A stretch of 64,000 nt of DNA from Leisingera caerulea DSM 24564 (GTDB lineage Bacteria > Pseudomonadota > Alphaproteobacteria > Rhodobacterales > Rhodobacteraceae). The stretch covers positions 190,340 through 254,339 of the forward strand of contig NZ_KI421514.1 of the NCBI RefSeq assembly GCF_000473325.1. The letters run 5' to 3'. Below the pieces are notes generated by a model. It had not been told where the DNA came from, did no database searches, and worked only from the letters and a program-made list of their open reading frames with translations. Position numbers and translations under genes: made by a program. Positions 1 through 9,015 of this stretch are shown here, piece by piece (positions within the stretch are counted from its first letter, which is position 1; every line of letters starts with the position of its first letter).

Positions 1-101
1 TGCTGAAGTAACGCAGCCAAGTCCGGCGCGGCGCAAACGCCCGCCGGGCCAGCGCATGCCGCCGGCATGGCGCTGCGGCTCGCACTGGCGGCATTGTTCA
101 C
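1..101 (-). CDS. 5' fragment of an unidentified gene running off the left edge
   Basis: The minus strand carries a strong ribosome binding site (AGGAGAGG) eight bases before a GTG at 99-101, and the frame stays open for 33 codons to the window edge. The visible peptide is Ala-rich (begins MNNAASASRSAMPAACAG) and gives no family assignment. An in-frame ATG lies 11 codons later and could be the true start. It would be divergent from the MerR gene. Seen: RBS and open frame. Inferred: that it is a gene at all. Confidence 0.35.
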   Translation of the reverse strand, partial: MNNAASASRSAMPAACAGPAGVCAAPDLAALLQ

Positions 102-411
102 GCCAAATACCTCTCCTTTCTGAGTATGCAGCCGCATTGCAGCTACGCCCGCCCGGCGGCTCGGGGCGGCGCCTGCGGCGTGTGTCCTGGCCATTGGATT
201 CGCCCCTCGTCCTGCCCCCGTTTGCGGGGGCCAAGGCCGCTTCCGCCTCCCCCGCACACCGAAACGCGGCGCCACATAATGTTCGTATTGCGAACTGTTA
301 CCGCCCCCAAAAGTGACGCAACGTACAACTTACGTAAACGTAAAGTCAGTCTTGATCGAAAAGCCGGAAGTGCTCAGCTTAGGGCTGCACCAAGCCGTAA
401 GAGTGACGACG
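102..411. other. divergent intergenic region before the MerR gene
   Basis: This 310-base gap separates the left-edge gene from the MerR regulator. Short open frames here look like chance frames in GC-rich DNA. The only structure I support is the perfect inverted repeat at 330-343, annotated separately. Confidence 0.6.
330..343. promoter_or_regulatory. candidate MerR-family operator
   Basis: The sequence TTACGTAAACGTAA is a perfect inverted repeat (TTACGT, AA spacer, ACGTAA). It lies about 70 bases upstream of the MerR start at 412. MerR-type regulators of acyl-CoA catabolism (LiuR group) are known to bind similar ACGT-containing palindromes, so autoregulation plus control of the downstream operon is the likely role. 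The binding protein is inferred. Confidence 0.55.
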
Positions 412-813
412 ATGACCGAAGAAACCATGACCATCCGCGAGATGTGCGAGGCCTTTGACGTGACGCCCCGCACCCTGCGGTTTTACGAAGCCAAGGAACT
501 GCTGTTCCCGATCCGAGACGGCCAGAAGCGGCTGTTCACCAAACGCGACCGCGCCCGCCTGAAGCTGATTCTGCGCGGCAAGCGGTTCGGGTTCAGCCTG
601 GAGGAAATCCGCCAGCTGCTGGATCTGTACCACGTCGGCGACCAGCAGGTGACGCAGCTGACCAAAACCTATGAGATTGCCAAGGACCGGCTCAACGATA
701 TGGAGCGCCAGCGCGAAGAGCTGACCGAGGCGATCGAGGACCTGAAAGACCAGCTCGCCTGGGGCGAAAAGATGATCGCCTCGATGCGGGCCCAGAAAAA
801 GGCTGCCGAATAG
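412..813 (+). CDS. MerR family transcriptional regulator (LiuR-like)
   Basis: This 133-residue protein is a DNA-binding regulator. The N-terminal winged HTH ([20 protein letters not shown], residues about 6-25) has the MerR signature LRFYE. A dimerisation coiled coil rich in Glu, Arg and Lys fills residues 80-133. It has no C-terminal metal or drug pocket, as in the short MerR proteins that control fatty acid and branched-chain acyl-CoA degradation. The frame is open from 313, but I chose ATG 412 because the N-terminus then matches the family and the palindrome at 330-343 remains upstream. It lies 73 bases before an acyl-CoA dehydrogenase and is probably the local regulator of the beta-oxidation operon. 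ATG 427 is an alternative start. Confidence 0.85.
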   Translation: MTEETMTIREMCEAFDVTPRTLRFYEAKELLFPIRDGQKRLFTKRDRARLKLILRGKRFGFSLEEIRQLLDLYHVGDQQVTQLTKTYEIAKDRLNDMERQREELTEAIEDLKDQLAWGEKMIASMRAQKKAAE

Positions 814-886
814 GCAGCCGCCCTGCCCCACTGCCGGCCTGCCCGGCGCCAAACCAAGTCCAACAAGCCCCCTGAAGAGGACCCTA

Positions 887-2668
887 ATGCCTTCTTATAC
901 AGCCCCCGCCAAAGACGCCCAGTTTATTCTGCATGATGTCCTGAAGGTCTCTGGCCAGGATATCCCCGGGTACAACGAGCTGGAACCTGAATTCACCGGC
1001 GCCGTGCTGGAGGAAGCGGGCAAGATCGCCAGCGCAGTTCTGCACCCGCTGAACGTGGTGGGCGACACCGAAGGCTGCCGCCTGGAAAACGGCGTGGTCT
1101 ACACGCCCAACGGGTTCAAGGACGCCTTTGAGCAGGTGAAGGAAGGCGGCTGGCCGGGCATCGACATGCCGGAAGAGTTCGGCGGCCAGAACATGCCCTA
1201 TGTGATCGGCACCGCAGTGGGCGAGTTCTTCTCGGCCGCCAACCAGGCCTTTACCATGTACCAGGGCCTGACCCATGGCGCCGCCTCGGCGATCCTGGCG
1301 CATGGCACCGACGCGCAGAAAAACACCTATCTGCCCAAGATGGTGTCCTGCGAGTGGACCGGCACCATGAACCTGACCGAACCGCATTGCGGCACCGACC
1401 TGGGCCTGATGCGCACCAAGGCGGAACCGCAGGATGACGGCAGCTTCCGCATCTCGGGGCAGAAGATCTTCATCTCCTCCGGCGATCACGACATGGCGGA
1501 AAACATCGTGCACCTGGTGCTGGCCAAGATCCCCGGCGGCCCCGAGGGCATCAAGGGTGTCAGCCTGTTCATCGTGCCCAAGTTCCTGGTGAACGAGGAC
1601 GGTTCGCTGGGCGAGCGCAACGGCGTCTCGGTCGGCAAGATCGAAGAGAAGATGGGCATCCACGGCAACTCCACCTGTGTGATGAACTATGACGGCGCGG
1701 TGGGCTACCTGCTGGGTGAAGAGCACAAGGGCATGCGCGCGATGTTCACCATGATGAACGAAGCGCGTGTGGGCGTCGGGATGCAGGGCCTGGCGCAGGC
1801 TGAGGCCGCCTATCAGAACGCTCTGGAATACGCCAAGGACCGCCTGCAGGGCCGCGACGTGACCGGTGCGAAGAACCCGGACGGCCCGGCCGATCCGCTG
1901 ATCGTGCACCCGGACATCCGCCGCTCGCTGATGGATCAGAAAAGCTTTGCCGAGGGCGCGCGCGCGTTCCTGCTGTGGGGCGCCACCCTGATCGACCAGG
2001 CGCACCGCGCGGGCGACAAGGACGCCGACGGCCTGATCTCGCTGATGACGCCCGTGATCAAGGGCTTCCTGACCGATCAGGGCTATGACATGACCGTGCA
2101 GGCGCAGCAGGTTTATGGCGGCCACGGCTACATCGAGGAATGGGGCATGTCGCAATACACCCGCGACGCCCGCATCGCGATGATCTACGAGGGTGCCAAC
2201 GGCGTGCAGGCGCTGGACCTGGTGGGCCGCAAGCTGGGCCAGCACGGCGGCAAATACGTCCTCGCGTTCTTTGATCTGGTGAAGAGCTTCTGCCAGGAAA
2301 ACAAAGATATTTCCGAGGCATACACCAAAGACTTCATCAAACCCCTGCAGGCGGCTTCCAAGGATCTGCAGGCGGCCGGCATGTTCTTCATGCAGAACGG
2401 CATGAAAGATCCCAACCACGCGCTGGCGGGCTCTTATGACTTCATGCACCTGTTCGGCCAGGTCTGCCTGGGCCTGATGTGGGCCAAGATGGGCAAGGCG
2501 GCGCAGGAAGCGCTTGACGCGGGGGCCGGTGACGCGGCGTTCTATGAGACGAAACTCGCAACCGGCCGGTACTATATGGCACGGCGGCTGCCCGCGACCA
2601 AACTGCACCTGGCCCGCATCGAAAGCGGTGCGGACACGGTGATGGCCCTGGACGCGGACGCCTTCTGA
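887..2668 (+). CDS. acyl-CoA dehydrogenase, DmdC-like (3-methylmercaptopropionyl-CoA dehydrogenase family)
   Basis: This 593-residue FAD enzyme oxidises an acyl-CoA to the 2-enoyl-CoA. It is about 200 residues longer than a standard acyl-CoA dehydrogenase and has the extra C-terminal domain (about 460-593) typical of the DmdC/AidB-like subgroup. The FAD/substrate segment [13 protein letters not shown] lies near residue 165. The catalytic base is the Glu of IYEGANG, which I count at residue 435, the same position I recall for characterised DmdC. In roseobacters this family contains both true DmdC (DMSP demethylation pathway) and general fatty acyl-CoA dehydrogenases. The neighbours (thiolase, FadJ-type enzyme) favour beta-oxidation, so substrate is unresolved. 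First enzyme gene of the operon. Confidence 0.9.
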   Translation: MPSYTAPAKDAQFILHDVLKVSGQDIPGYNELEPEFTGAVLEEAGKIASAVLHPLNVVGDTEGCRLENGVVYTPNGFKDAFEQVKEGGWPGIDMPEEFGGQNMPYVIGTAVGEFFSAANQAFTMYQGLTHGAASAILAHGTDAQKNTYLPKMVSCEWTGTMNLTEPHCGTDLGLMRTKAEPQDDGSFRISGQKIFISSGDHDMAENIVHLVLAKIPGGPEGIKGVSLFIVPKFLVNEDGSLGERNGVSVGKIEEKMGIHGNSTCVMNYDGAVGYLLGEEHKGMRAMFTMMNEARVGVGMQGLAQAEAAYQNALEYAKDRLQGRDVTGAKNPDGPADPLIVHPDIRRSLMDQKSFAEGARAFLLWGATLIDQAHRAGDKDADGLISLMTPVIKGFLTDQGYDMTVQAQQVYGGHGYIEEWGMSQYTRDARIAMIYEGANGVQALDLVGRKLGQHGGKYVLAFFDLVKSFCQENKDISEAYTKDFIKPLQAASKDLQAAGMFFMQNGMKDPNHALAGSYDFMHLFGQVCLGLMWAKMGKAAQEALDAGAGDAAFYETKLATGRYYMARRLPATKLHLARIESGADTVMALDADAF

Positions 2669-2675
2669 TGCCTTT

Positions 2676-2698
2676 GGGCGCCCCGTCGCGGGGCGCCC
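2676..2698 (+). terminator. GC-rich hairpin after the first acyl-CoA dehydrogenase
   Basis: A perfect 10-bp stem (GGGCGCCCCG / CGGGGCGCCC) with a TCG loop starts 8 bases after the stop. No T-run follows, so it is more likely an mRNA-stabilising or attenuating structure inside the operon than a full terminator. Confidence 0.5.
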
Positions 2699-2741
2699 GA
2701 CACAGCCCTGGCCGGTGCCTTGACATGCAAAGGACCGATAG

Positions 2742-2954
2742 ATGCCGAAACGCTTCCGCCTGACCCGCCGCTTCCCCGTCGCGATGACCGAGGACGGCTA
2801 CCGCAAGCTCAGGAAATTTGCCCAGGAGGCGGGGCTGGACGAGGGAGAAGCGCTGTCATTCCTGTTCGAGCATTTCGACAGTGTGACGGACCAAGAAAAC
2901 CTGACCCACCGGCTGCGGCTGTTCAACGCCGAGCTGGAGGCGCGCAAAAGATAG
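2742..2954 (+). CDS. small conserved hypothetical protein
   Basis: This 70-residue, highly charged, soluble protein begins [20 protein letters not shown]. It has no signal peptide or membrane segment. The central helix-rich part ([21 protein letters not shown]) and the basic N-terminus suggest a small ribbon-helix-helix-like or adaptor protein, but I do not recognise a family. It starts 73 bases after the acyl-CoA dehydrogenase and ends 26 bases before the next one, so it is cotranscribed with them. A longer in-phase frame (2720-4129) overlaps it but reads through in another frame. Confidence 0.65.
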   Translation: MPKRFRLTRRFPVAMTEDGYRKLRKFAQEAGLDEGEALSFLFEHFDSVTDQENLTHRLRLFNAELEARKR

Positions 2955-2980
2955 GCCCGAACGCGGCCGAGGGGAGAAAA

Positions 2981-4129
2981 ATGACCAGCACGCAGTCCGC
3001 CTGGATGACGGAAGAGCACCAGATGCTTGCCGAAATGACGGCCCAGTTCATCACCAATGAATGGGCGCCCAAGTTCGAGACCTGGCGCAAGCAGGGCATG
3101 ATGGACCGGGAAACCTGGCAGCAGGCCGGTGAACTGGGCCTGCTGTGCCCTTCGGTTCCCGAAGAGTACAGCGGTGCGGGCGGCGATTTCGGCCATGAGG
3201 CGGTGATCCTGATGGAAGGCAGCCGGGCCAACCTGGCCAGCTGGGGCCACGGCATCCACTCCGGCATCGTGGCGCATTACATCCTGGCCTATGGCACCGA
3301 AGAACAGAAACAGCGCTGGCTGCCGAAGATGGTGACCGGCGAACTGGTCGGCGCGCTGGCGATGACCGAACCTTCGACCGGGTCGGATGTGCAGGCGATC
3401 AAGACCAAGGCGGTGAAGGATGGCAACGCCTACCGGCTGTCCGGGCAGAAGACCTTCATCACCAACGGCCAGCACGCCAACCTGATCCTGGTCGCAGCCA
3501 AGACCGACCCTGGCGCGGGCGCCAAGGGCGTGTCGCTGGTGGCGGTGGAAACCGACGGCGCCGCGGGCTTCAGCCGCGGCCGCAACCTGGACAAGATCGG
3601 CTGCCATGCGGCGGACACCTCGGAGCTGTTCTTCAGCGATGTGGAGATCCCGCCGGAAAACATCCTGGGCGGCGCCGAGGGCCAGGGGTTCTACCAGATG
3701 ATGCAGCAGCTGCCGCAGGAGCGCCTGATCATCGCCTGCGGTGCGGTCGGCGCGATGGAGGGCGCGGTGGAGCGCACCGTGGCCTACTGCAAGGAGCGCG
3801 AGGCCTTTGGCGGCCCGATCCTGCAATTCCAGAACACCCGCTTCAAGCTGGCCGAATGCCTGACCAAGACCAAGGTCGCGCGCGCCTTTCTGGATGAGTG
3901 CATCGCCGAACACCTGCAGGGCCGCTTGAGCGTCGAGAAGGCGGCAATGGCCAAATACTGGATCACCGACACCCAGGGCGAAGTGCTGGACGAATGCCTG
4001 CAGCTGCATGGCGGCTACGGCTACATGCAGGAATATGCCGTGGGCGAGATGTGGGCCGATGCCCGCGTGCAGCGGATCTATGGCGGCACCAATGAGATCA
4101 TGAAGGAGCTGATTGCGCGGTCGCTGTAG
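2981..4129 (+). CDS. acyl-CoA dehydrogenase, long-chain/short-branched type
   Basis: This 382-residue FAD-dependent dehydrogenase has the usual family length. FAD/substrate motifs are [12 protein letters not shown] (about 128-139) and the C-terminal [14 protein letters not shown]. The position of the medium-chain catalytic Glu is Gly (IYGGTNE), so the catalytic base should instead be the Glu in LPQERL, at residue 247, as in long-chain and isovaleryl-CoA dehydrogenases. I chose ATG 2981 because a clear GGGGAG lies upstream and the N-terminus aligns with the family; the open frame extends back to 2720. It likely works with the DmdC-like enzyme in one beta-oxidation operon. Confidence 0.92.
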   Translation: MTSTQSAWMTEEHQMLAEMTAQFITNEWAPKFETWRKQGMMDRETWQQAGELGLLCPSVPEEYSGAGGDFGHEAVILMEGSRANLASWGHGIHSGIVAHYILAYGTEEQKQRWLPKMVTGELVGALAMTEPSTGSDVQAIKTKAVKDGNAYRLSGQKTFITNGQHANLILVAAKTDPGAGAKGVSLVAVETDGAAGFSRGRNLDKIGCHAADTSELFFSDVEIPPENILGGAEGQGFYQMMQQLPQERLIIACGAVGAMEGAVERTVAYCKEREAFGGPILQFQNTRFKLAECLTKTKVARAFLDECIAEHLQGRLSVEKAAMAKYWITDTQGEVLDECLQLHGGYGYMQEYAVGEMWADARVQRIYGGTNEIMKELIARSL

Positions 4130-4174
4130 GCGCAGGGGCCGCGGCGGCGACGCGGGAGGCCGATGATGGATTTT

Positions 4175-4350
4175 GAGTATTTGGGGAAAGATGAAGCAAA
4201 GGCAGTGTCCCTGCCCCCAAGCCTTCGCCAAATGGGCAGGGACGTCTTCACCTTTCACGGCCATCGGCTCTCCAGCCTGTGCCGCAGGACCAAGGTAGCA
4301 CGCTGCGCGCAGACGCAGGTTAACGCCCCATCATCTTTCCAAAAATACTC
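4175..4350. repeat. dispersed palindrome-ended intergenic element, copy 1
   Basis: The left end GAGTATTTGGGGAAAGATGA (4175-4194) is matched by an inverted right end at 4331-4350, 18 of 20 bases agreeing. A compact relative lies at 10616-10679, and a half copy at about 48271-48290. No open frame of note lies inside; an 82-codon frame at 4163 starts within the repeat and is not credible. The gap of 278 bases between the dehydrogenase and the GST gene is mostly this element. Confidence 0.65.
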
Positions 4351-4407
4351 CACGGGGGCGCGGGGGTGTGAAACCCCCGCTCCGCCAGCAGACACAGGGA
4401 GCAACAC

Positions 4408-5040
4408 ATGACAATCAAACTGCATTGCTTCGGCGAAAGCGGCCACTCCTACAAGGCGGCCTTGGCGCTGGAGCTATCGGGCCTGGCCTGGGAGCCGGTG
4501 TTTGTCGATTTCTTCAGCGGCGCGCACCGCACTGACGATTACCGCGGCCTCAACGTGATGGCGGAGGCGCCGGTGCTGGTGGACGGGGATGTTCGCCTGT
4601 CGCAGTCCGGCGTGATCCAGCAGTACATCAGCGACAAAACCGGAAAGTTCGCAGGCCGCCCCGAGGACAAATACGAGGTTCTGCGCTGGGTCCTGTGGGA
4701 CAACCACAAACTGTCCAGCCAGGCGGGCATGACCCGGTTCCTGATGCACTTCATCCCCGAGGACAAGCGCCCGCAGGAGGTGATCACCTTCATGCAGGGC
4801 CGCCTGAAAGCGGCCTTCAAAACCCTGAACACCCATCTGCAGGGCCGCGAGTGGATCGTGGGCGATGGACTTTCCAACGCCGACCTGACCTGCTGCGGCT
4901 ACCTGTTTTACCCGGAGCCCTTCGGCTTCGACCGGGCCGACTGGCCCCATATCGACGCCTGGCTGGACCGCATCAGCGCCCTGCCCGGCTGGAAACACCC
5001 CTATGACTTGATGCCCGGCAACCCGTCGGACCGGGCCTGA
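4408..5040 (+). CDS. glutathione S-transferase family protein
   Basis: This 210-residue cytosolic protein has the GST layout: an N-terminal thioredoxin fold (about 1-78) with a probable catalytic Ser/Tyr region GESGHSYKAALALE and the glutathione-binding EAPVL..LSQSGVI segment, then an all-helical C-terminal domain (GDGLSNADLTCCGYLF). GSTs in beta-oxidation operons may remove reactive enoyl or other electrophilic intermediates; that role is inferred from position. It ends 10 bases before the thiolase start, so the two are cotranscribed. Confidence 0.85.
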   Translation: MTIKLHCFGESGHSYKAALALELSGLAWEPVFVDFFSGAHRTDDYRGLNVMAEAPVLVDGDVRLSQSGVIQQYISDKTGKFAGRPEDKYEVLRWVLWDNHKLSSQAGMTRFLMHFIPEDKRPQEVITFMQGRLKAAFKTLNTHLQGREWIVGDGLSNADLTCCGYLFYPEPFGFDRADWPHIDAWLDRISALPGWKHPYDLMPGNPSDRA

Positions 5041-5050
5041 GGAGAGCAAG

Positions 5051-6262
5051 ATGACAGACGCATATATCTATGACGCGCTGCGCACCCCGCGCGGCAAAGG
5101 ACGCAAGGACGGCTCCTTGCATGAGGTGACCTCGGTCCGCCTCTCCGCCCTGACGCTGAACGCGATCAAGGAGCGCAACAACCTGGAAGGCCACGCGGTC
5201 GAGGACGTGATCTGGGGCAACGTGACCCAGGTGATGGAACAGGGCGGCTGCCTGGCGCGCTCCGCTGTTCTCGCCTCTGATCTGGACGAGCGCATCCCTG
5301 GCCTGGCGATCAACCGCTTCTGCGCCTCCGGCATGGAAGCCGTGAACCTGGCGGCAAACCAGGTGAAGGGCGGCGCGGGCGATGCCTATATCGCAGGCGG
5401 CGTCGAGATGATGGGCCGGGTTGCCATGGGCAGCGACGGTGCGGCAATCGCCGTGGACCCGAGCCTCGCGATGGAGACCTATTTCGTGCCGCAGGGCATC
5501 TCGGCCGATATCATCGCGACCGAGTATGGCTTTACCCGCGATCAGGCGGACGCATTGGCGATGGAATCGCAGCGCCGCGCGGCCAAGGCGTGGGAAGAGA
5601 AGCGGTTCGAGAAATCGGTGATCACCGTCAAGGACCAGAACGGACTGCCGATCCTGAGCCATGACGAATACATGCGGCCCGGCACCGACATGCAGACGCT
5701 TGGCTCGCTGAACCCGGCCTTCCAGATGATGGGCGAGCAGATGCCGGGCTTTGATAAGGTCGCGATGCTGAAATACCCGCACCTGGAGCGGATCAACCAC
5801 ATTCACCATGCGGGCAACTCCTCGGGCATCGTGGACGGCGCTGCGGCGCTGCTGATCGGCAACAAGGAGTTTGGCGAAAAGCACGGCCTGACGCCGCGCG
5901 CCCGGATCAAGGCGACCGCCAAGATCGGCACCGATCCGACCATCATGCTGACCGGCCCGGTGCCGGTGACCGAGAAGATCCTGGCCGACAACGGCATGTC
6001 GATCGGCGACATCGACCTTTTCGAAGTCAACGAAGCCTTTGCCTCTGTCGTGCTGCGGTTCCAGCAGGCGTTTGACGTCGACCCCGACCTGGTGAACGTC
6101 AACGGCGGCTCCATCGCCATGGGCCACCCGCTGGGCGCCACCGGCGCGATCATCATCGGCACCCTGCTGGATGAGCTGGAGCGTCAGGACAAGCAAACCG
6201 GCCTCGCCACCCTGTGCATCGCCTCGGGTATGGGCGCCGCAACGATCATCGAGCGGGTCTGA
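5051..6262 (+). CDS. acetyl-CoA C-acyltransferase (thiolase, FadA type)
   Basis: This 403-residue enzyme cleaves 3-ketoacyl-CoA with CoA to acetyl-CoA and a shortened acyl-CoA, the last step of beta-oxidation. The acyl-accepting Cys is in NRFCASGME (C91), the general base His in GHPLGATGA (H359), and the second active Cys in LCIASGMG (C389). Length is normal for the family. The start is preceded by GAGGAGAG. Its TGA overlaps the ATG of the cupin gene (TGATG), which indicates translational coupling. It pairs with the FadJ-type protein two genes later. Confidence 0.94.
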   Translation: MTDAYIYDALRTPRGKGRKDGSLHEVTSVRLSALTLNAIKERNNLEGHAVEDVIWGNVTQVMEQGGCLARSAVLASDLDERIPGLAINRFCASGMEAVNLAANQVKGGAGDAYIAGGVEMMGRVAMGSDGAAIAVDPSLAMETYFVPQGISADIIATEYGFTRDQADALAMESQRRAAKAWEEKRFEKSVITVKDQNGLPILSHDEYMRPGTDMQTLGSLNPAFQMMGEQMPGFDKVAMLKYPHLERINHIHHAGNSSGIVDGAAALLIGNKEFGEKHGLTPRARIKATAKIGTDPTIMLTGPVPVTEKILADNGMSIGDIDLFEVNEAFASVVLRFQQAFDVDPDLVNVNGGSIAMGHPLGATGAIIIGTLLDELERQDKQTGLATLCIASGMGAATIIERV

Positions 6263-6747
6263 TGCCGAAGCTGGACCTATCCCAACTGCCCTGGCGGACC
6301 GGATCGGACTACCCCGGCAAGCTGGCCGAGGCCTGCAAGGGCCGCAGCGTGCAGCCGCTGGGGGATCCCGGCGGGCTCAGCCAGTTCGGCGTCAACATCG
6401 TCCGGCTGGAGCCCGGCGCGGCCTCTTCCTTGCGCCATTACCACATGGAGCAGGACGAGTTCGTGATAGTGACCGAGGGCAGCTGCACCCTGATCGACGA
6501 TCAGGGCGCGCATGAAATGCAGCCCGGCGACTGCGCCGCCTTTCCGGCGGGCGAGGCGAACGGCCACCACCTGGTGAACCGTTCGGACAAGCCGGCGGCG
6601 TTTCTGGTGGTAGGGACCCGCACCGAAACCGAGACCGGCTATTACAGCGATTTGGACATGATGGTGAAACTTGCCGAAGGGCAGTTCACCTTCACCCGTA
6701 AGGACGGCAGCCCGCTGACGGCTGACCAGACTGGAGAGAACTCATGA
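6262..6747 (+). CDS. cupin domain protein
   Basis: This 161-residue protein carries one double-stranded beta-helix cupin. Motif 1 is the segment LRHYHMEQDEFVIVTEG (two His plus Glu) and motif 2 is PAGEANGHHLVN. Metal binding is therefore likely, but no substrate can be named. The open frame extends to 6214, but ATG 6262 overlaps the thiolase stop and gives a normal N-terminus. Its stop overlaps the next ATG (ATGA), so it is embedded in the beta-oxidation operon and may be an isomerase or a sensor of an acyl intermediate; this is inference. Confidence 0.85.
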   Translation: MPKLDLSQLPWRTGSDYPGKLAEACKGRSVQPLGDPGGLSQFGVNIVRLEPGAASSLRHYHMEQDEFVIVTEGSCTLIDDQGAHEMQPGDCAAFPAGEANGHHLVNRSDKPAAFLVVGTRTETETGYYSDLDMMVKLAEGQFTFTRKDGSPLTADQTGENS

Positions 6748-8945
6748 GCGATTTCAAATACGACGTGGACGCAGACGGCGTCGCAATCATCACCTGGGAC
6801 GCCGAGGGCAAGAGCATGAACGTCCTCACCCGCGAGGCCTTTGGCCTGGTGGAGCAGTACGTGGACCGGGCGCTGGCGGACGATGCCGTCAAGGGCATCG
6901 TGATCACCAGCGGCAAGAAGGACTTTGCTGGCGGCATGGACCTCAATGTGCTGGCCACAATCCGCGAGGAGTCGGGCGACAACCCGGCCCAGGGCCTGTT
7001 CGACTTTACCATGGGCGGCCACCGCATCCTGCGCAAGCTGGAGCTGGCGGGCATGGACCGCAAAACCAAGAAGGGCGGCAAGCCGGTGGCCTGCGCCATC
7101 AACGGCACCTGCGCCGGCATCGGCACCGAGATTGCGCTGGCCTGCCATCACCGGGTGATGACCGACAACCCGAAGGCCAAGATCGGCCTGCCCGAGATCA
7201 TGATCGGTATCTTCCCCGGCGGCGGCGGCACCATGCGGTACTCCCGCATGGTGGGCGCGATGGCGGCGGCTCCGGTCCTGCTGGAAGGCAAGATGATGGA
7301 CCCGAAGAAGGCCAAGGGCGCGCAGCTGATCGACGCCGTGGCCGAGGATCCGCTGGCGGCGGCCAAGGAATGGGTGCTGAACGCCAAGGACGCCGATCTG
7401 GTCAAGCCCTGGGACGCCAAAGGCTACAAGATGCCGGGCGGCGCGCCCTATCACCCCGCGGGCTTCATGACTTTTGTCGGCGCATCGGCGATGGTGCACG
7501 GCAAGACCCAAGGCGCCTTCCCGGCGGCCAAGGCGCTGCTCTCGTCGATCTATGAGGGCGCGCTGGTTGATTTCGACACCGCGCTGAAGATCGAGGCAAG
7601 GCATTTCACTTCGGTGCTGATGAACCCCTCGTCCTCCGCCATGATCCGCAGCCTGTTCCTGAACAAGCAGGCGCTGGAAAAAGGCGCAGTGCGGCCCGCC
7701 GGCGTGCCGGATCAGTCCGTGAAGAAGATCGGCGTGCTGGGTGCCGGCATGATGGGTGCGGGCATCGCGCTGGTCTCCGCTCAGGCGGGCATGGAAGTGG
7801 TGCTGATCGACCGCGACCAGGACGCTGCTGACAAGGGCAAGGCCTATTCCGCCGCCTACATGGACAAGGGCATCAAGCGCGGCAAGGCGACCGAAGACAA
7901 GAAAGAGGCGCTGCTGGCGCAGATCACCGCCACCACCGATCTGGACGCGCTGAAAGGCTGCGACCTGATCATCGAAGCGGTTTTCGAGGACCCGGGCGTC
8001 AAGGCCGAGATGACCAAGAAGGTTGAGGCGATCATCCCCGAAGACTGCATCTTTGCCTCCAACACCTCCACCCTGCCGATCTCGGAACTGGCCAAGGCAT
8101 CGAGCCGCGCGGATCAGTTCATCGGCATCCACTTCTTCTCGCCGGTTGAGAAGATGTTCCTTGTGGAGATCATCAAGGGCAAGGAGACCGGCGACCGCGC
8201 GGTGGCCAAGGCGCTGGACTACGTGCGCCAGATCCGCAAGACGCCGATCGTGGTCAACGACGCACGCTTCTTCTACGCCAACCGCTGCATCATCCCCTAC
8301 ATCAACGAAGGGATGCGGATGATCACCGAGGGCGTCTCGCCCGTCCTGATCGACAACGCCGCACGCCAGCTGGGCTTCCCGGTCGGGCCGGTGCAGCTGA
8401 CGGATGAGACCTCGATTGACCTGGGCGCCAAGATCGCGCGGGCGACCAAGGCGGCGATGGGCGATGCCTATCCGGAAAGCCCGGCAGACGATCTGATCTT
8501 CTGGATGGAAGAACAGGGACGTCTGGGCCGCAAGTCGAACGCGGGCTTCTTTGAGTATGACGAGAAGGGCAAGCGCACCGGCTACTGGAAGGGCCTGCAG
8601 GAGAAATATCCGCTCGCGGCTGAACAGCCCGATCTGATCGAAGTGCAGGAACGGCTGATGTTCGCGCAGGTGCTGGAAGCGGTGCGGGCGCTGGAAGAAG
8701 GCGTGCTGATGGACATCCGCGAGGGTGACGTGGGCGCGATCCTGGCCTGGGGCTTTGCGCCCTGGTCGGGCGGTCCGCTGAGCTGGCTGGACATCCTGGG
8801 CACACCTTATGCAGCGGAGCGCTGCGACAGCCTGACCGAGAAGTTCGGCGAGCGCTTCACCTGCCCGGCGCTGCTGCGCGAAATGGCGGAGAAGGGCCAA
8901 AGCTTTTATACCCGTTTCGCCCCGGAAAAATCCGCGGCGGCCTGA
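6744..8945 (+). CDS. fadJ: bifunctional enoyl-CoA hydratase / 3-hydroxyacyl-CoA dehydrogenase (FadB/FadJ type)
   Basis: This 733-residue protein hydrates enoyl-CoA and oxidises the 3-hydroxyacyl-CoA with NAD. Residues about 1-310 are a crotonase fold; the two catalytic Glu are seen in GTEIALAC and GLPEIMIGIFPGGGG. A Rossmann nucleotide site (GVLGAGMMGAGIA) starts near residue 330, followed by the dehydrogenase C-terminal domains (IGIHFFSPV, 490-730). Length matches FadJ (about 714) and FadB (about 729). It overlaps the cupin gene by 4 bases and ends the operon at a strong terminator. With the thiolase it forms the trifunctional beta-oxidation unit. Confidence 0.94.
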   Translation: MSDFKYDVDADGVAIITWDAEGKSMNVLTREAFGLVEQYVDRALADDAVKGIVITSGKKDFAGGMDLNVLATIREESGDNPAQGLFDFTMGGHRILRKLELAGMDRKTKKGGKPVACAINGTCAGIGTEIALACHHRVMTDNPKAKIGLPEIMIGIFPGGGGTMRYSRMVGAMAAAPVLLEGKMMDPKKAKGAQLIDAVAEDPLAAAKEWVLNAKDADLVKPWDAKGYKMPGGAPYHPAGFMTFVGASAMVHGKTQGAFPAAKALLSSIYEGALVDFDTALKIEARHFTSVLMNPSSSAMIRSLFLNKQALEKGAVRPAGVPDQSVKKIGVLGAGMMGAGIALVSAQAGMEVVLIDRDQDAADKGKAYSAAYMDKGIKRGKATEDKKEALLAQITATTDLDALKGCDLIIEAVFEDPGVKAEMTKKVEAIIPEDCIFASNTSTLPISELAKASSRADQFIGIHFFSPVEKMFLVEIIKGKETGDRAVAKALDYVRQIRKTPIVVNDARFFYANRCIIPYINEGMRMITEGVSPVLIDNAARQLGFPVGPVQLTDETSIDLGAKIARATKAAMGDAYPESPADDLIFWMEEQGRLGRKSNAGFFEYDEKGKRTGYWKGLQEKYPLAAEQPDLIEVQERLMFAQVLEAVRALEEGVLMDIREGDVGAILAWGFAPWSGGPLSWLDILGTPYAAERCDSLTEKFGERFTCPALLREMAEKGQSFYTRFAPEKSAAA

Positions 8946-8963
8946 CGGCACCTCTGAAAATCA

Positions 8964-8997
8964 AAAACGGCCGGGGTTTCACCCGGCCGTTTTTTTT
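8964..8997 (+). terminator. rho-independent terminator, probably bidirectional
   Basis: A GC-rich stem (ACGGCCGGG / CCCGGCCGT) with a TTTCA-type loop is followed by eight T on the plus strand and preceded by four A. It lies between the convergent fadJ-type gene and the Hint-domain gene and can stop both. Confidence 0.88.
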
Positions 8998-9015
8998 CCG
9001 TCCTGCTGCCGCGGA

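Noticed and set aside
884..2608. 574-codon minus-strand open frame opposite the first acyl-CoA dehydrogenase
   Set aside because: It is a shadow of the true gene in a GC-rich genome; composition is His/Gly-rich without motif. Similar antisense frames at 6642, 22060, 24784 and 43294 are rejected likewise.
2720..2980. N-terminal extension of the second acyl-CoA dehydrogenase
   Set aside because: It would overlap the small protein at 2742 in a different frame, while ATG 2981 has its own RBS and a family-like N-terminus.
4163..4411. 82-codon frame between dehydrogenase and GST
   Set aside because: It starts inside the palindromic repeat element and overlaps the GST start.
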